Source: QEXZ01 sp034660015 (GTDB lineage: Archaea > Halobacteriota > Syntropharchaeia > Alkanophagales > Methanospirareceae). From it: 5,346 nucleotides of DNA. Where the stretch lies: NCBI GenBank assembly GCA_034660015.1, contig JAYEII010000129.1, positions 1 to 5,346 on the forward strand. The letters are read 5' to 3'. Of the stretch, positions 1 to 5,321 are shown in pieces; within the stretch, counting starts at the first letter, position 1, and each line of letters begins with the position of its first letter. A program made the translations under genes and the position numbers. A model generated the notes under the pieces. The model ran no database searches. It was not told the origin of the DNA and was given only the letters and a program-made list of their open reading frames with translations.

Positions 1-1
1 A

Positions 2-1042
2 GGAAATCTACGCGTGGATTTGGAAGACCCCTCGGGGCAGCTCATGGTTATTCTGCAACCCCATGAGGAAATAATACCCGATGAGATAATAGGCGTTACG
101 GGCTCCTTATCGGATAGGGGGTACTTATTTGCAAATAAAATAATACATCCCGACGTGCCTTACCGCTCTTCAAGTTCACAGGCACCATTAGCACTTCCAT
201 TCAAATCTGCCTCGGGGGAGGAGGGAGAAGAAACTGGCGAGACACAAAAACCCGTATATGCGGTGTTTATCTCGGATATGCATGTAGGGAGCAAGACATT
301 TCTGGAAGAGCCATGGGATAGTTTCGTGCACTGGTTGAAGAGGGAAGCCAAACGCATAGGGATTGCATATCTGGTTGTTGCTGGCGACATCGTGGATGGA
401 ATAGGCGTGTATCCGGGTCAGGAGGTGGATTTGTCAATTACGGACGTTGATGAGCAATACAAAGTAGCGGCGGGATATTTTCACGCGTTACCTGCTCATA
501 TACATACGGTGATAGCGCCGGGAAACCATGATGCGGTCAGAAATGCAGAACCACAACCGCCCTTGCCCGCACACCTCAGGCAGCTCTTCCCTGAAAATAC
601 ATGCTTTGTGAGCAATCCCGCATACATAAAAATTGGCGGCAGGCTCGTCCTGATATATCATGGGCAGTCGTACGACGATTTTGTCAGCTCGGTATCGAGG
701 CTGAATTATTCGCAGCCTGAGGCAGTAATGGCTGAGATGCTTAAACGGCGGCATATTGCACCTACCTATGGGAACGTCGTCTCTATTATCCCCAACGGGC
801 ACGATTATGGGATTATTGACCCTGTTCCTGACATATTCCTGTGTGGACACGTCCATACGGTTGGTATTTCTAAATATCGAGACGTGCTACTTATAAATTC
901 CGGGACATGGCAATCACAAACACCGTATCAAAAAAAGAGGGATATAAATCCTGTTCCCGGCTGCGCAACGCTTGTAGAGCTTTGTAAAATGGAAACGAAG
1001 GTGATGGATTTCAGAAGCGGAAGCATAGCAGAAGCAGGATAA
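2..1042 (+). CDS. polB: DNA polymerase D (Pol II) small subunit DP1, 3' part; start lies upstream of the window
   Basis: This is the C-terminal part of DP1, the 3'-5' exonuclease (proofreading) subunit of archaeal D-family DNA polymerase, which works with the large catalytic subunit DP2 at the replication fork. The frame is open to the window edge and reads family-like sequence (GNLRVDLEDPSG) before the first possible GTG at 14, so that GTG is not the real start; about 346 residues are visible, and the N-terminus is missing. The opening segment fits the end of the OB fold, followed by a Glu/Gly-rich linker near 205-245. A calcineurin/Mre11-like phosphoesterase domain follows with all metal-binding motifs: DMH (275-283), GDIVDG (383-400), GNHD (521-532), YHG (656-664) and GHVH (845-856). 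Intact motifs predict an active nuclease, unlike the inactivated B-subunits of eukaryotic polymerases. It ends 13 nt before uppS. The family call is very secure. Confidence 0.96.
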   Translation, partial: GNLRVDLEDPSGQLMVILQPHEEIIPDEIIGVTGSLSDRGYLFANKIIHPDVPYRSSSSQAPLALPFKSASGEEGEETGETQKPVYAVFISDMHVGSKTFLEEPWDSFVHWLKREAKRIGIAYLVVAGDIVDGIGVYPGQEVDLSITDVDEQYKVAAGYFHALPAHIHTVIAPGNHDAVRNAEPQPPLPAHLRQLFPENTCFVSNPAYIKIGGRLVLIYHGQSYDDFVSSVSRLNYSQPEAVMAEMLKRRHIAPTYGNVVSIIPNGHDYGIIDPVPDIFLCGHVHTVGISKYRDVLLINSGTWQSQTPYQKKRDINPVPGCATLVELCKMETKVMDFRSGSIAEAG

Positions 1043-1047
1043 GGAGG
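1041..1047 (+). promoter_or_regulatory. Shine-Dalgarno site of uppS, starting within the polB stop codon
   Basis: AAGGAGG overlaps the last two bases of the polB TAA stop and ends 8 nt before the ATG at 1056. It is a near-complete match to the archaeal anti-Shine-Dalgarno and decides the uppS start. The spacer is occupied by the rest of a run of nine G (1046-1054). The overlap suggests that uppS is translated from the polB transcript. Confidence 0.8.
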
Positions 1048-1055
1048 GGGGGGGT

Positions 1056-1967
1056 ATGAAGATAACGACAAGAAATAGCGGAATGAAGTTCCGCGCACTA
1101 CGCAAAGCGGTGGCAATACGCAGCAGGTTGCAAGGCATGGTTTATAGCGATTACGAGCGATTACTGGAAGAGAGGATATTAGCACGGAGTTTGCCCGAAC
1201 ATGTAGCGATAATCATGGATGGGAACAGAAGGTATGCAGAGAAGTTAGGGATTTCCGCAGAGGACGGTTATCTCTATGGAGCGGAGATAACAGAGCGCGT
1301 GATTGATTGGTGTTTTGAGCTCGGAATACAGCAGCTCACGATTTATGCTTTTTCTATCGAAAACTTTTGCAGGATGGATGAGGAAAAAGAGAAGTTATTT
1401 GCACTGATGGAAAAAGAATTTAAGAAGATAAGCAGGGATGAAAGGGTTCATAAGGATGGGGTGCGGGTGAAAGCAATAGGTAATGTCAATCTGCTGCCCG
1501 AAACAGTAAGAGAGGCGATAAGAAAAGCTGAAGATACAACTGCGCATTACGACAAATTTAAGTTGTTCATTGCCGTGGCGTATAGTGGCAAGATGGAGAT
1601 AGTTGATTCGGCGTATATAATCGCGAATATGGTAAAACGAGGGTTGTTAGCTCCAGAGGATATAGATGAAGCGACGATATCAAAGCATTTATATGTAAGC
1701 GAGATAGAAAATGGTTCCGCTGCCGCTTCCGTAGCGAAAACGAGTGTTGACTTGTTAATAAGAACAGGTGGCGAGCAGAGATTGAGCAATTTCGTGCCAT
1801 GGCAGGCGTTAGGGAACGAATGTGCAGCTTATTTCTGCGCCCCTTTCTGGCCTGAGTTCAGAAGAATAGACCTGCTCAGGGCTGTAAGAACGTATCAAGA
1901 GCGTGCAGAGGAGAAAAGACAGCATACGCTCTCAAGAATAGTACACTTAATCAAGACCTTCTCTTAA
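1056..1967 (+). CDS. uppS: Cis-prenyltransferase (undecaprenyl/polyprenyl diphosphate synthase family)
   Basis: The 303-residue enzyme condenses isopentenyl diphosphate onto an allylic diphosphate in cis, giving the long polyprenyl diphosphate that serves archaea as lipid carrier for N-glycosylation and other surface glycans. It should act at the inner face of the membrane. Family motifs are clear: HVAIIMDGNRRYA (residues 49-61, catalytic Asp55), AFSIENF (98-104), and RTGGEQRLSNF (236-246) for diphosphate binding. NECAAYFCAPFWPEF follows; its Glu255 probably corresponds to the metal-binding Glu213 of E. coli UppS, though the loop is about two residues longer here. The ATG at 1056 was chosen for its strong Shine-Dalgarno. 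It gives about 48 residues before the first motif, roughly 30 more than E. coli UppS, the first 27 of them strongly basic. Internal ATGs at 1083 and 1137 are weaker alternatives. Exact product chain length cannot be read from sequence. Confidence 0.95.
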   Translation: MKITTRNSGMKFRALRKAVAIRSRLQGMVYSDYERLLEERILARSLPEHVAIIMDGNRRYAEKLGISAEDGYLYGAEITERVIDWCFELGIQQLTIYAFSIENFCRMDEEKEKLFALMEKEFKKISRDERVHKDGVRVKAIGNVNLLPETVREAIRKAEDTTAHYDKFKLFIAVAYSGKMEIVDSAYIIANMVKRGLLAPEDIDEATISKHLYVSEIENGSAAASVAKTSVDLLIRTGGEQRLSNFVPWQALGNECAAYFCAPFWPEFRRIDLLRAVRTYQERAEEKRQHTLSRIVHLIKTFS

Positions 1968-1993
1968 AACCTTTTCTTAGAAAGAAAAGCTTT
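1967..1993 (+). repeat. Hairpin 1 of the uppS-thpR gap
   Basis: CTTTTCTT (1971-1978) and AAGAAAAG (1982-1989) form a perfect 8-bp stem with loop AGA. AAA (1967-1969) and TTT (1991-1993) extend it by three pairs past a C/C mismatch. It begins at the last base of the uppS stop codon, so it could lie in the transcript's 3' end. Confidence 0.6.
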
Positions 1994-2003
1994 ACCAAAA
2001 GAA

Positions 2004-2038
2004 GATAGAAAACTTTCTTTTACAAAGAAAGTTTTATC
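2004..2038 (+). repeat. Hairpin 2 of the uppS-thpR gap, perfect 12-bp stem
   Basis: AAAACTTTCTTT (2009-2020) pairs perfectly with AAAGAAAGTTTT (2024-2035) around the loop TAC. GAT (2004-2006) and ATC (2036-2038) add three pairs after a two-base bulge. This is the strongest inverted repeat in the window. It could be a transcript 3'-end structure, a protein-binding site, or one copy of a dispersed repeat; the sequence alone does not decide. Confidence 0.7.
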
Positions 2039-2063
2039 AAAGAAACAATTTGTTTTTTCTTTT
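2009..2063 (+). terminator. Probable transcription terminator of the polB-uppS unit
   Basis: The 12-bp hairpin is followed by a T-rich tract (about 2049-2063) with six T in a row at 2053-2058 and four more after one C. Archaeal RNA polymerase terminates mainly at oligo-T tracts in the non-template strand, so the T-tract downstream of uppS is a reasonable termination site. The hairpin may be incidental, and its distance from the T-run (about 17 nt) is too long for a bacterial-type intrinsic terminator. Confidence 0.4.
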
Positions 2064-2071
2064 AGCACAGG

Positions 2072-2094
2072 TTTTCTTTTTGTAAAAAAGAAAA
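2072..2094 (+). repeat. Hairpin 3, directly upstream of the thpR start
   Basis: TTTTCTTTTT (2072-2081) pairs with AAAAAGAAAA (2085-2094) around the loop GTA, a perfect 10-bp but weak A/T-rich stem that ends 6 nt before the thpR ATG. On the minus strand its centre reads CTTTTTTACAAAAAG, resembling the centre of hairpin 2 (CTTTTACAAAG), so the two look like inverted relatives. Confidence 0.6.
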
Positions 2095-2100
2095 AGTGTT

Positions 2101-2688
2101 ATGAGAGCATTTATTGCCGTGGACCTGTCTGAGGAACTAAGGGCGAAGATAAAGGGAATCCAGAAGCAATTTGTAGATTTAGATACACAAGGGGGAATAA
2201 AGTTAAAATTCGTGAACCCGTGGCAGGTGCATCAAACGGTGAAATTTCTGGGGGACGTTCCTGAGAATAGAGTTGAAGAGATTAAAATTGCACTGGCAGC
2301 GACAACTCAAAAACCATTTGATATAAAACTGCGGGGTGTGGGGTTCTTTCCCGAAGCTTCGCTGGAAAAGGCAAGAAACATACGGGTCGTATGGATAGGA
2401 ATGGAAAAGGGAGAGGAGGAATTAAAGGCGCTGCAGCAGGAAGTGGAATCAGAGCTGAGTACACTTGGATTCCCGCATGAAAAACGGTTCGGTGCGCACG
2501 TCACGCTGTGCAGGGTGAAAAAGCATTTATCGCAAGCCGAAATACGGCTGCTTTTGAACAAGGTAGCCGAGCTGAAGGATGTAGAAGTAGGAACGATGCT
2601 TGTAGAAGAGCTAAAATTAAAACGCAGCACGCTTACGCCTAAGGGACCTATTTATGAGGATGTGTGGGTGAAGAGGTTGGGGGAATAG
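2101..2688 (+). CDS. thpR: RNA 2',3'-cyclic phosphodiesterase (2'-5' RNA ligase family)
   Basis: A 195-residue member of the 2H phosphoesterase superfamily. Characterised relatives hydrolyse RNA 2',3'-cyclic phosphate ends to 2'-phosphates and can join tRNA halves through 2'-5' bonds in vitro; the physiological role in archaea is unsettled. Both catalytic HxTx motifs are present: HQTVKFLG with His44/Thr46, and HVTLCRV with His133/Thr135. Length and the N-terminus MRAFIAVDL are typical of the family, which fixes the start at 2101; an in-frame TAA at 2083-2085 leaves no upstream start. Unusually for this window there is no clear Shine-Dalgarno: the preceding bases are A-rich and fold into a hairpin, so a leaderless or near-leaderless transcript is possible. 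The stop is 2 nt before the xseA ATG, making thpR the probable first gene of the thpR-xseA-xseB-argB unit. Confidence 0.94.
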   Translation: MRAFIAVDLSEELRAKIKGIQKQFVDLDTQGGIKLKFVNPWQVHQTVKFLGDVPENRVEEIKIALAATTQKPFDIKLRGVGFFPEASLEKARNIRVVWIGMEKGEEELKALQQEVESELSTLGFPHEKRFGAHVTLCRVKKHLSQAEIRLLLNKVAELKDVEVGTMLVEELKLKRSTLTPKGPIYEDVWVKRLGE

Positions 2689-2690
2689 GG

Positions 2691-4082
2691 ATGAACAAAC
2701 AGGGAAAGGGGATTACATTAACTGATTTCTTGCATTTGAAAAAGGAATTAGGCGATGACAGCGATAAAGGCGAAGATAAAAATAAGTCTGGTGCTGAAAA
2801 CAAAAACAAAAACAAAAGCAAAAGAGGAGTAGAAACAATCAAGGAAGAAACACCGCACATATACGCGGTCTATGAGGTCACGAAATACATAAGGCAGAAA
2901 TTAGACAGGGATGAGGTGCTCAGGGACGTTTACGTAAAAGGGGAGATTTCCAATCTCCGTCAGCCTACTTCCGGTCATTTATACTTCACGCTCAAGGATG
3001 AACGTTCGGAACTGCGATGCGTGATGTTCAGGGATAAGAATCGCAAGCTGAAATCTATTCCGGTGGATGGAACGAGCGTGATAGCGAGGGGGCGTATAAG
3101 TGTGTACGAGCTGCAGGGAAAGTACCAGCTATACGTGGATGACATACAGGAAGAGGGGATAGGTGCGCTATATCGTGCTTTTGAACAGTTAAAAAAGAAA
3201 CTGAAGGTAGAGGGTTTGTTTGATGCCGCTTATAAGAAGCGGATACCGGGTTTCCCACGCCGAATAGGCGTTATCACTTCGTCCACCGGTGCCGCTATTC
3301 GCGATATATTGAACATCACGAGGAGAAGATTCCCGCACGTGCATATTTTGCTGGCGCCAGTTGCAGTGCAGGGAGAAGAAGCAGCTCCGCAGATAGCAAA
3401 TGCCATTCGGCTGATGAACCGGGTGAATGCAGAGCAGATGAAAATAGACGTGCTGGTAGTGGGGCGAGGAGGAGGTTCAATAGAAGAGCTGTGGGCGTTT
3501 AACGAAGAAGCCGTCGCCAGAGCGATTTTCTCATCTGAGATTCCCGTAATATCCGCGGTGGGGCACGAAACGGACTTTACAATCGCTGATTTTGTTGCGG
3601 ACCGGCGAGCGGCAACACCGTCCGAAGCTGCGGAATTGGCTGTGCCCGACAAACGGGAAATCGAGAATAATTTGAGTTCTTTGAAGTTGAGAATGCAGCA
3701 GAATGCTTTTAAAGCGATTGAATACCACAGGAAGCAGTTGGAGAGCATCGAGCGAAATATCTTGTTTAGAACGCCTATGGAGAAGATAAACCAATATCGG
3801 CAAACGGTAGATGAAATAAAGCGAAGCATAACTGCGGAAATAACGCATCTCATCGCATTGCACAAGAAAAGTTTACAGGCTCTTACTGGCAAGCTGGACG
3901 CTTTGAGTCCTCTGGCTATTCTCGACCGGGGGTATAGTATATGCTCGCGATTGCCCGAAGGCGAAGTAATAAGAAGTGTGGAGGATATTTCTATAGGAGA
4001 TGAGTTGAAGATATTATTCCGCGATGGGGAAGCAGTTTCGGAAGTGAAGGAGAAGAAGGGGAAAGAAGAAGTAGAAATATAA
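2691..4082 (+). CDS. xseA: Exodeoxyribonuclease VII large subunit
   Basis: Catalytic subunit of exonuclease VII, a cytoplasmic enzyme that degrades single-stranded DNA to oligonucleotides from either end, in repair and recombination. From the ATG at 2691 it has 463 residues. Residues 1-56 are a hydrophilic extension with an NKNKNKSK run; an OB fold follows (about 57-150, with GEISNLRQPTSGHLYFTLKD-type sequence), then the nuclease domain (about 165-325), a helical region, and the C-terminal LSPLAILDRGYS motif. Residues matching those reported as essential in E. coli (Asp155, Arg205, His238, Asp241) are present as Asp205 (RDIL), Arg259 (GRGGGS), His292 and Asp295 (GHETDFTIADF). The helical region is some 40 residues shorter than in E. 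coli. A GTG at 2664 is also open in frame but would overlap thpR; the ATG, 2 nt after the thpR stop with a G-rich stretch upstream, is preferred. The partner xseB follows. Confidence 0.96.
   Translation: MNKQGKGITLTDFLHLKKELGDDSDKGEDKNKSGAENKNKNKSKRGVETIKEETPHIYAVYEVTKYIRQKLDRDEVLRDVYVKGEISNLRQPTSGHLYFTLKDERSELRCVMFRDKNRKLKSIPVDGTSVIARGRISVYELQGKYQLYVDDIQEEGIGALYRAFEQLKKKLKVEGLFDAAYKKRIPGFPRRIGVITSSTGAAIRDILNITRRRFPHVHILLAPVAVQGEEAAPQIANAIRLMNRVNAEQMKIDVLVVGRGGGSIEELWAFNEEAVARAIFSSEIPVISAVGHETDFTIADFVADRRAATPSEAAELAVPDKREIENNLSSLKLRMQQNAFKAIEYHRKQLESIERNILFRTPMEKINQYRQTVDEIKRSITAEITHLIALHKKSLQALTGKLDALSPLAILDRGYSICSRLPEGEVIRSVEDISIGDELKILFRDGEAVSEVKEKKGKEEVEI
2801..2824 (+). repeat. In-frame hexamer repeat CAAAAR x4 within xseA
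   Basis: Four tandem hexamers (CAAAAA twice, then CAAAAG twice) encode the Asn-Lys/Ser-Lys alternation of the XseA N-terminal extension. Because the unit is six bases, gain or loss of copies would preserve the frame and change only linker length. Confidence 0.75.
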
Positions 4083-4100
4083 TCAAACCCCCTTCGTGAA

Positions 4101-4115
4101 CTAAAGACCGTTTAG
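4101..4115 (+). other. Small inverted repeat in the xseA-xseB gap
   Basis: CTAAA (4101-4105) and TTTAG (4111-4115) flank the five-base loop GACCG. The repeat ends directly before the xseB Shine-Dalgarno (GGTGAG, 4116-4121). With only five A/T-rich pairs it is weak and may be chance. Confidence 0.25.
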
Positions 4116-4121
4116 GGTGAG
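4116..4121 (+). promoter_or_regulatory. Shine-Dalgarno site deciding the xseB start
   Basis: GGTGAG lies 7 nt before the ATG at 4129 and matches the GGTGA part of the archaeal Shine-Dalgarno. The alternative GTG at 4117 lies inside this sequence, which argues that the GTG is ribosome-binding sequence, not the start codon. Confidence 0.65.
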
Positions 4122-4128
4122 AAGTAAA

Positions 4129-4377
4129 ATGGAAGAAAAAGGAGAAGAAGAAAAAGAAATAACATTCGAGGAAGCAATGAAAAAGTTAGAAACCATAGCA
4201 GAGACATTAGGTGAAGGAAATCTTTCGCTGGAAGAGTCACTAAAGAGGTTCGAGGAGGGCATGGAGCTGTGCAAATTTTGCAATAAGAAGTTAGACGAAG
4301 CGGGATACAAAGTAGAGAAGCTGATGGAGAAGGAAGGCAGTGAGATAAGCGTGGAGGAATTCAAGGCGGAGGAGTGA
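4129..4377 (+). CDS. xseB: Exodeoxyribonuclease VII small subunit
   Basis: An 82-residue, highly charged helical protein, close to the 80 residues of E. coli XseB. Several small subunits bind each XseA and are needed for full activity of the complex. The family signature runs through the whole protein: ITFEEAMKKLETIAETL, then GNLSLEESLKRFEEGMELCKFC, then KKLDEAGYKVEKL, forming the expected pair of antiparallel helices, flanked by Glu/Lys-rich tails. The ATG at 4129 is preferred to the GTG four codons upstream because the GTG lies within the likely Shine-Dalgarno. The gene follows xseA after 46 nt, so both subunits should come from one transcript, and its stop is 8 nt before the argB ATG. Two cysteines (CKFC) sit in the second helix; that spacing could bind metal but is more likely incidental. 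Confidence 0.94.
   Translation: MEEKGEEEKEITFEEAMKKLETIAETLGEGNLSLEESLKRFEEGMELCKFCNKKLDEAGYKVEKLMEKEGSEISVEEFKAEE
4368..4377 (+). promoter_or_regulatory. Shine-Dalgarno site of argB within the xseB end
   Basis: GGAGGAGTGA spans the last codons and stop of xseB. Its GGAGTGA part (4371-4377) ends 8 nt before the ATG at 4386, supporting that start over the GTG at 4374, which lies inside the site. Placement in the upstream coding end suggests translational coupling of xseB and argB. Confidence 0.55.
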
Positions 4378-4385
4378 ACATAAGA

Positions 4386-5243
4386 ATGAGAGCAGGGGAA
4401 AATGAAAAAGTGAGTGATGACTTAGAAAAAGCATTGTATTATGCAACGAAGTTCGCTAACAAAGTTTTTGTGGTAAAATTCAGTGGTGAAGTTCTGGCAG
4501 ATAAAGGCATAATGGACCTGGTAATTTCCGATTTGATCACGTTAAAATACGAAGCAGGCATAAATGTGGTCGTTGTTCACGGTGGAGGGAAGAGAATATC
4601 GTCTATAATGGACAAATTTGGTTTAGAGGCGAGATTTATTGATGGGTTGAGAGTTACTGATGAGGATACGCTTGAGGTTGTCCAGGCAGTACTGTCTGAT
4701 TTTAATCAAAAGATAGTTTGGAATATAAATCAAAAAGGAGGCAAAGCAATTGGCATCTCTGCCGTTTCCGGGAATTTATTTACCGCCAGAAAAATACAAC
4801 ATCTGGACTTAGGATTTGTTGGCAGCATAGAAAAGGTTGACAGTGAACTTGTCGCATTATTTACGCGAAATGAATATATCCCTGTAATCTATCCAATAGG
4901 CGCAGACGAAGAAGGCACTCTGCTTAACATTAATGCAGACCACGGTGCGAGTGAACTGGCATGCGGTCTGCACGCGGAGAAGCTCATCATTTTAACGCCG
5001 GTGAGGGGGGTGCTACGAGATATAAACGATGAAAACAGTTTGATACAGACACTGACCCTATCAGAGGCAAAAACCATTCTGGACGAGAGTTTTATAACAG
5101 AGGGTATGAAACCGAAAATCGAATCCTGCATAGCTGCCGTGGAGAACGGCGTTAAAAGCGCACATATTATTGGATTGAAAACCCACGCGATATTGCAAGA
5201 GGTGCTTACCGAAACAGGCTCAGGAACGATGATAATAAGATGA
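4386..5243 (+). CDS. argB: Acetylglutamate kinase, somewhat divergent
   Basis: A 285-residue amino-acid kinase family protein, the usual ArgB length. It should phosphorylate the gamma-carboxylate of N-acetyl-L-glutamate with ATP, the second step of acetylated arginine synthesis, in the cytoplasm. Conserved elements are Lys31 (VVKFSGEV), the HGGGK glycine loop (65-69), GLRVTDEDT with substrate-binding Arg89, ININADHGASELA with Asn183 and Asp185, LTPVRGVL, and EGMKPKIES with Lys244, corresponding to E. coli Lys8, Arg66, Asn158, Asp162 and Lys217. Two signature positions differ: KFSG replaces the common KxGG, and HGGGKRI replaces HGGGPQI. The ATG at 4386 is favoured over the GTG at 4374 by Shine-Dalgarno spacing; the GTG would add four residues and overlap the xseB stop. 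A related amino-acid kinase such as LysZ is possible, but no other arginine or lysine gene is visible to settle this. Confidence 0.86.
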   Translation: MRAGENEKVSDDLEKALYYATKFANKVFVVKFSGEVLADKGIMDLVISDLITLKYEAGINVVVVHGGGKRISSIMDKFGLEARFIDGLRVTDEDTLEVVQAVLSDFNQKIVWNINQKGGKAIGISAVSGNLFTARKIQHLDLGFVGSIEKVDSELVALFTRNEYIPVIYPIGADEEGTLLNINADHGASELACGLHAEKLIILTPVRGVLRDINDENSLIQTLTLSEAKTILDESFITEGMKPKIESCIAAVENGVKSAHIIGLKTHAILQEVLTETGSGTMIIR

Positions 5244-5291
5244 ATCTCTATTAGATTAAGAGTGAACGAGAAAGAATAATTTTTGATAATC

Positions 5292-5321
5292 GGACGCAGA
5301 TGGACGCGGATAACCAGGATT
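5292..5321 (+). repeat. Short tandem decamer repeat after argB
   Basis: GGACGCAGAT (5292-5301) is followed directly by GGACGCGGAT (5302-5311), nine of ten bases identical, and then by a degenerate third unit AACCAGGATT (5312-5321). The segment is much more G/C-rich than the A/T-rich bases around it. Similar GACGCAGAT/GACGCGGAT-type arrays occur as dispersed non-coding repeats in various prokaryote genomes, from memory and unchecked. No open frame of note covers it. Confidence 0.6.

Noticed and set aside
14..16. GTG as a possible start of the first gene
   Set aside because: The frame is open to the window edge and the residues before the GTG fit the family, and the visible part lacks the N-terminal region of DP1, so the gene is cut by the window.
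488..856. Minus-strand open frame of 122 codons opposite polB
   Set aside because: It is antisense to the conserved phosphoesterase motifs of DP1, which explain the sequence fully.
1986..1993. AAAGCTTT palindrome as an operator
   Set aside because: It is better explained as part of the first hairpin and is short enough to occur by chance in AT-rich DNA.
2664..2666. GTG as start of xseA, overlapping thpR by 25 nt
   Set aside because: The ATG at 2691 sits 2 nt after the thpR stop with G-rich sequence upstream; the extra nine residues have no family support.
2801..2824. CAAAAR repeats as a CRISPR-like or mobile element
   Set aside because: The units are six bases, tandem without spacers, and encode part of XseA; simple sequence in a linker explains them.
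3230..3892. Minus-strand open frame of 220 codons opposite xseA
   Set aside because: It lies entirely within the well-supported xseA coding sequence, its Ser/Cys/Ile-rich translation resembles no family I recognise, and no ribosome-binding site is evident.
4285..4296. CKFC in XseB as a metal-binding site
   Set aside because: A single CxxC inside a predicted helix, with no second pair of ligands nearby, is not enough support.
5243..5284. Terminator after argB (AATCT/AGATT stem at 5243-5257 and T5 at 5280-5284)
   Set aside because: The stem is only five pairs and the T-run is short and distant; too weak to annotate, although termination somewhere in this spacer is plausible.
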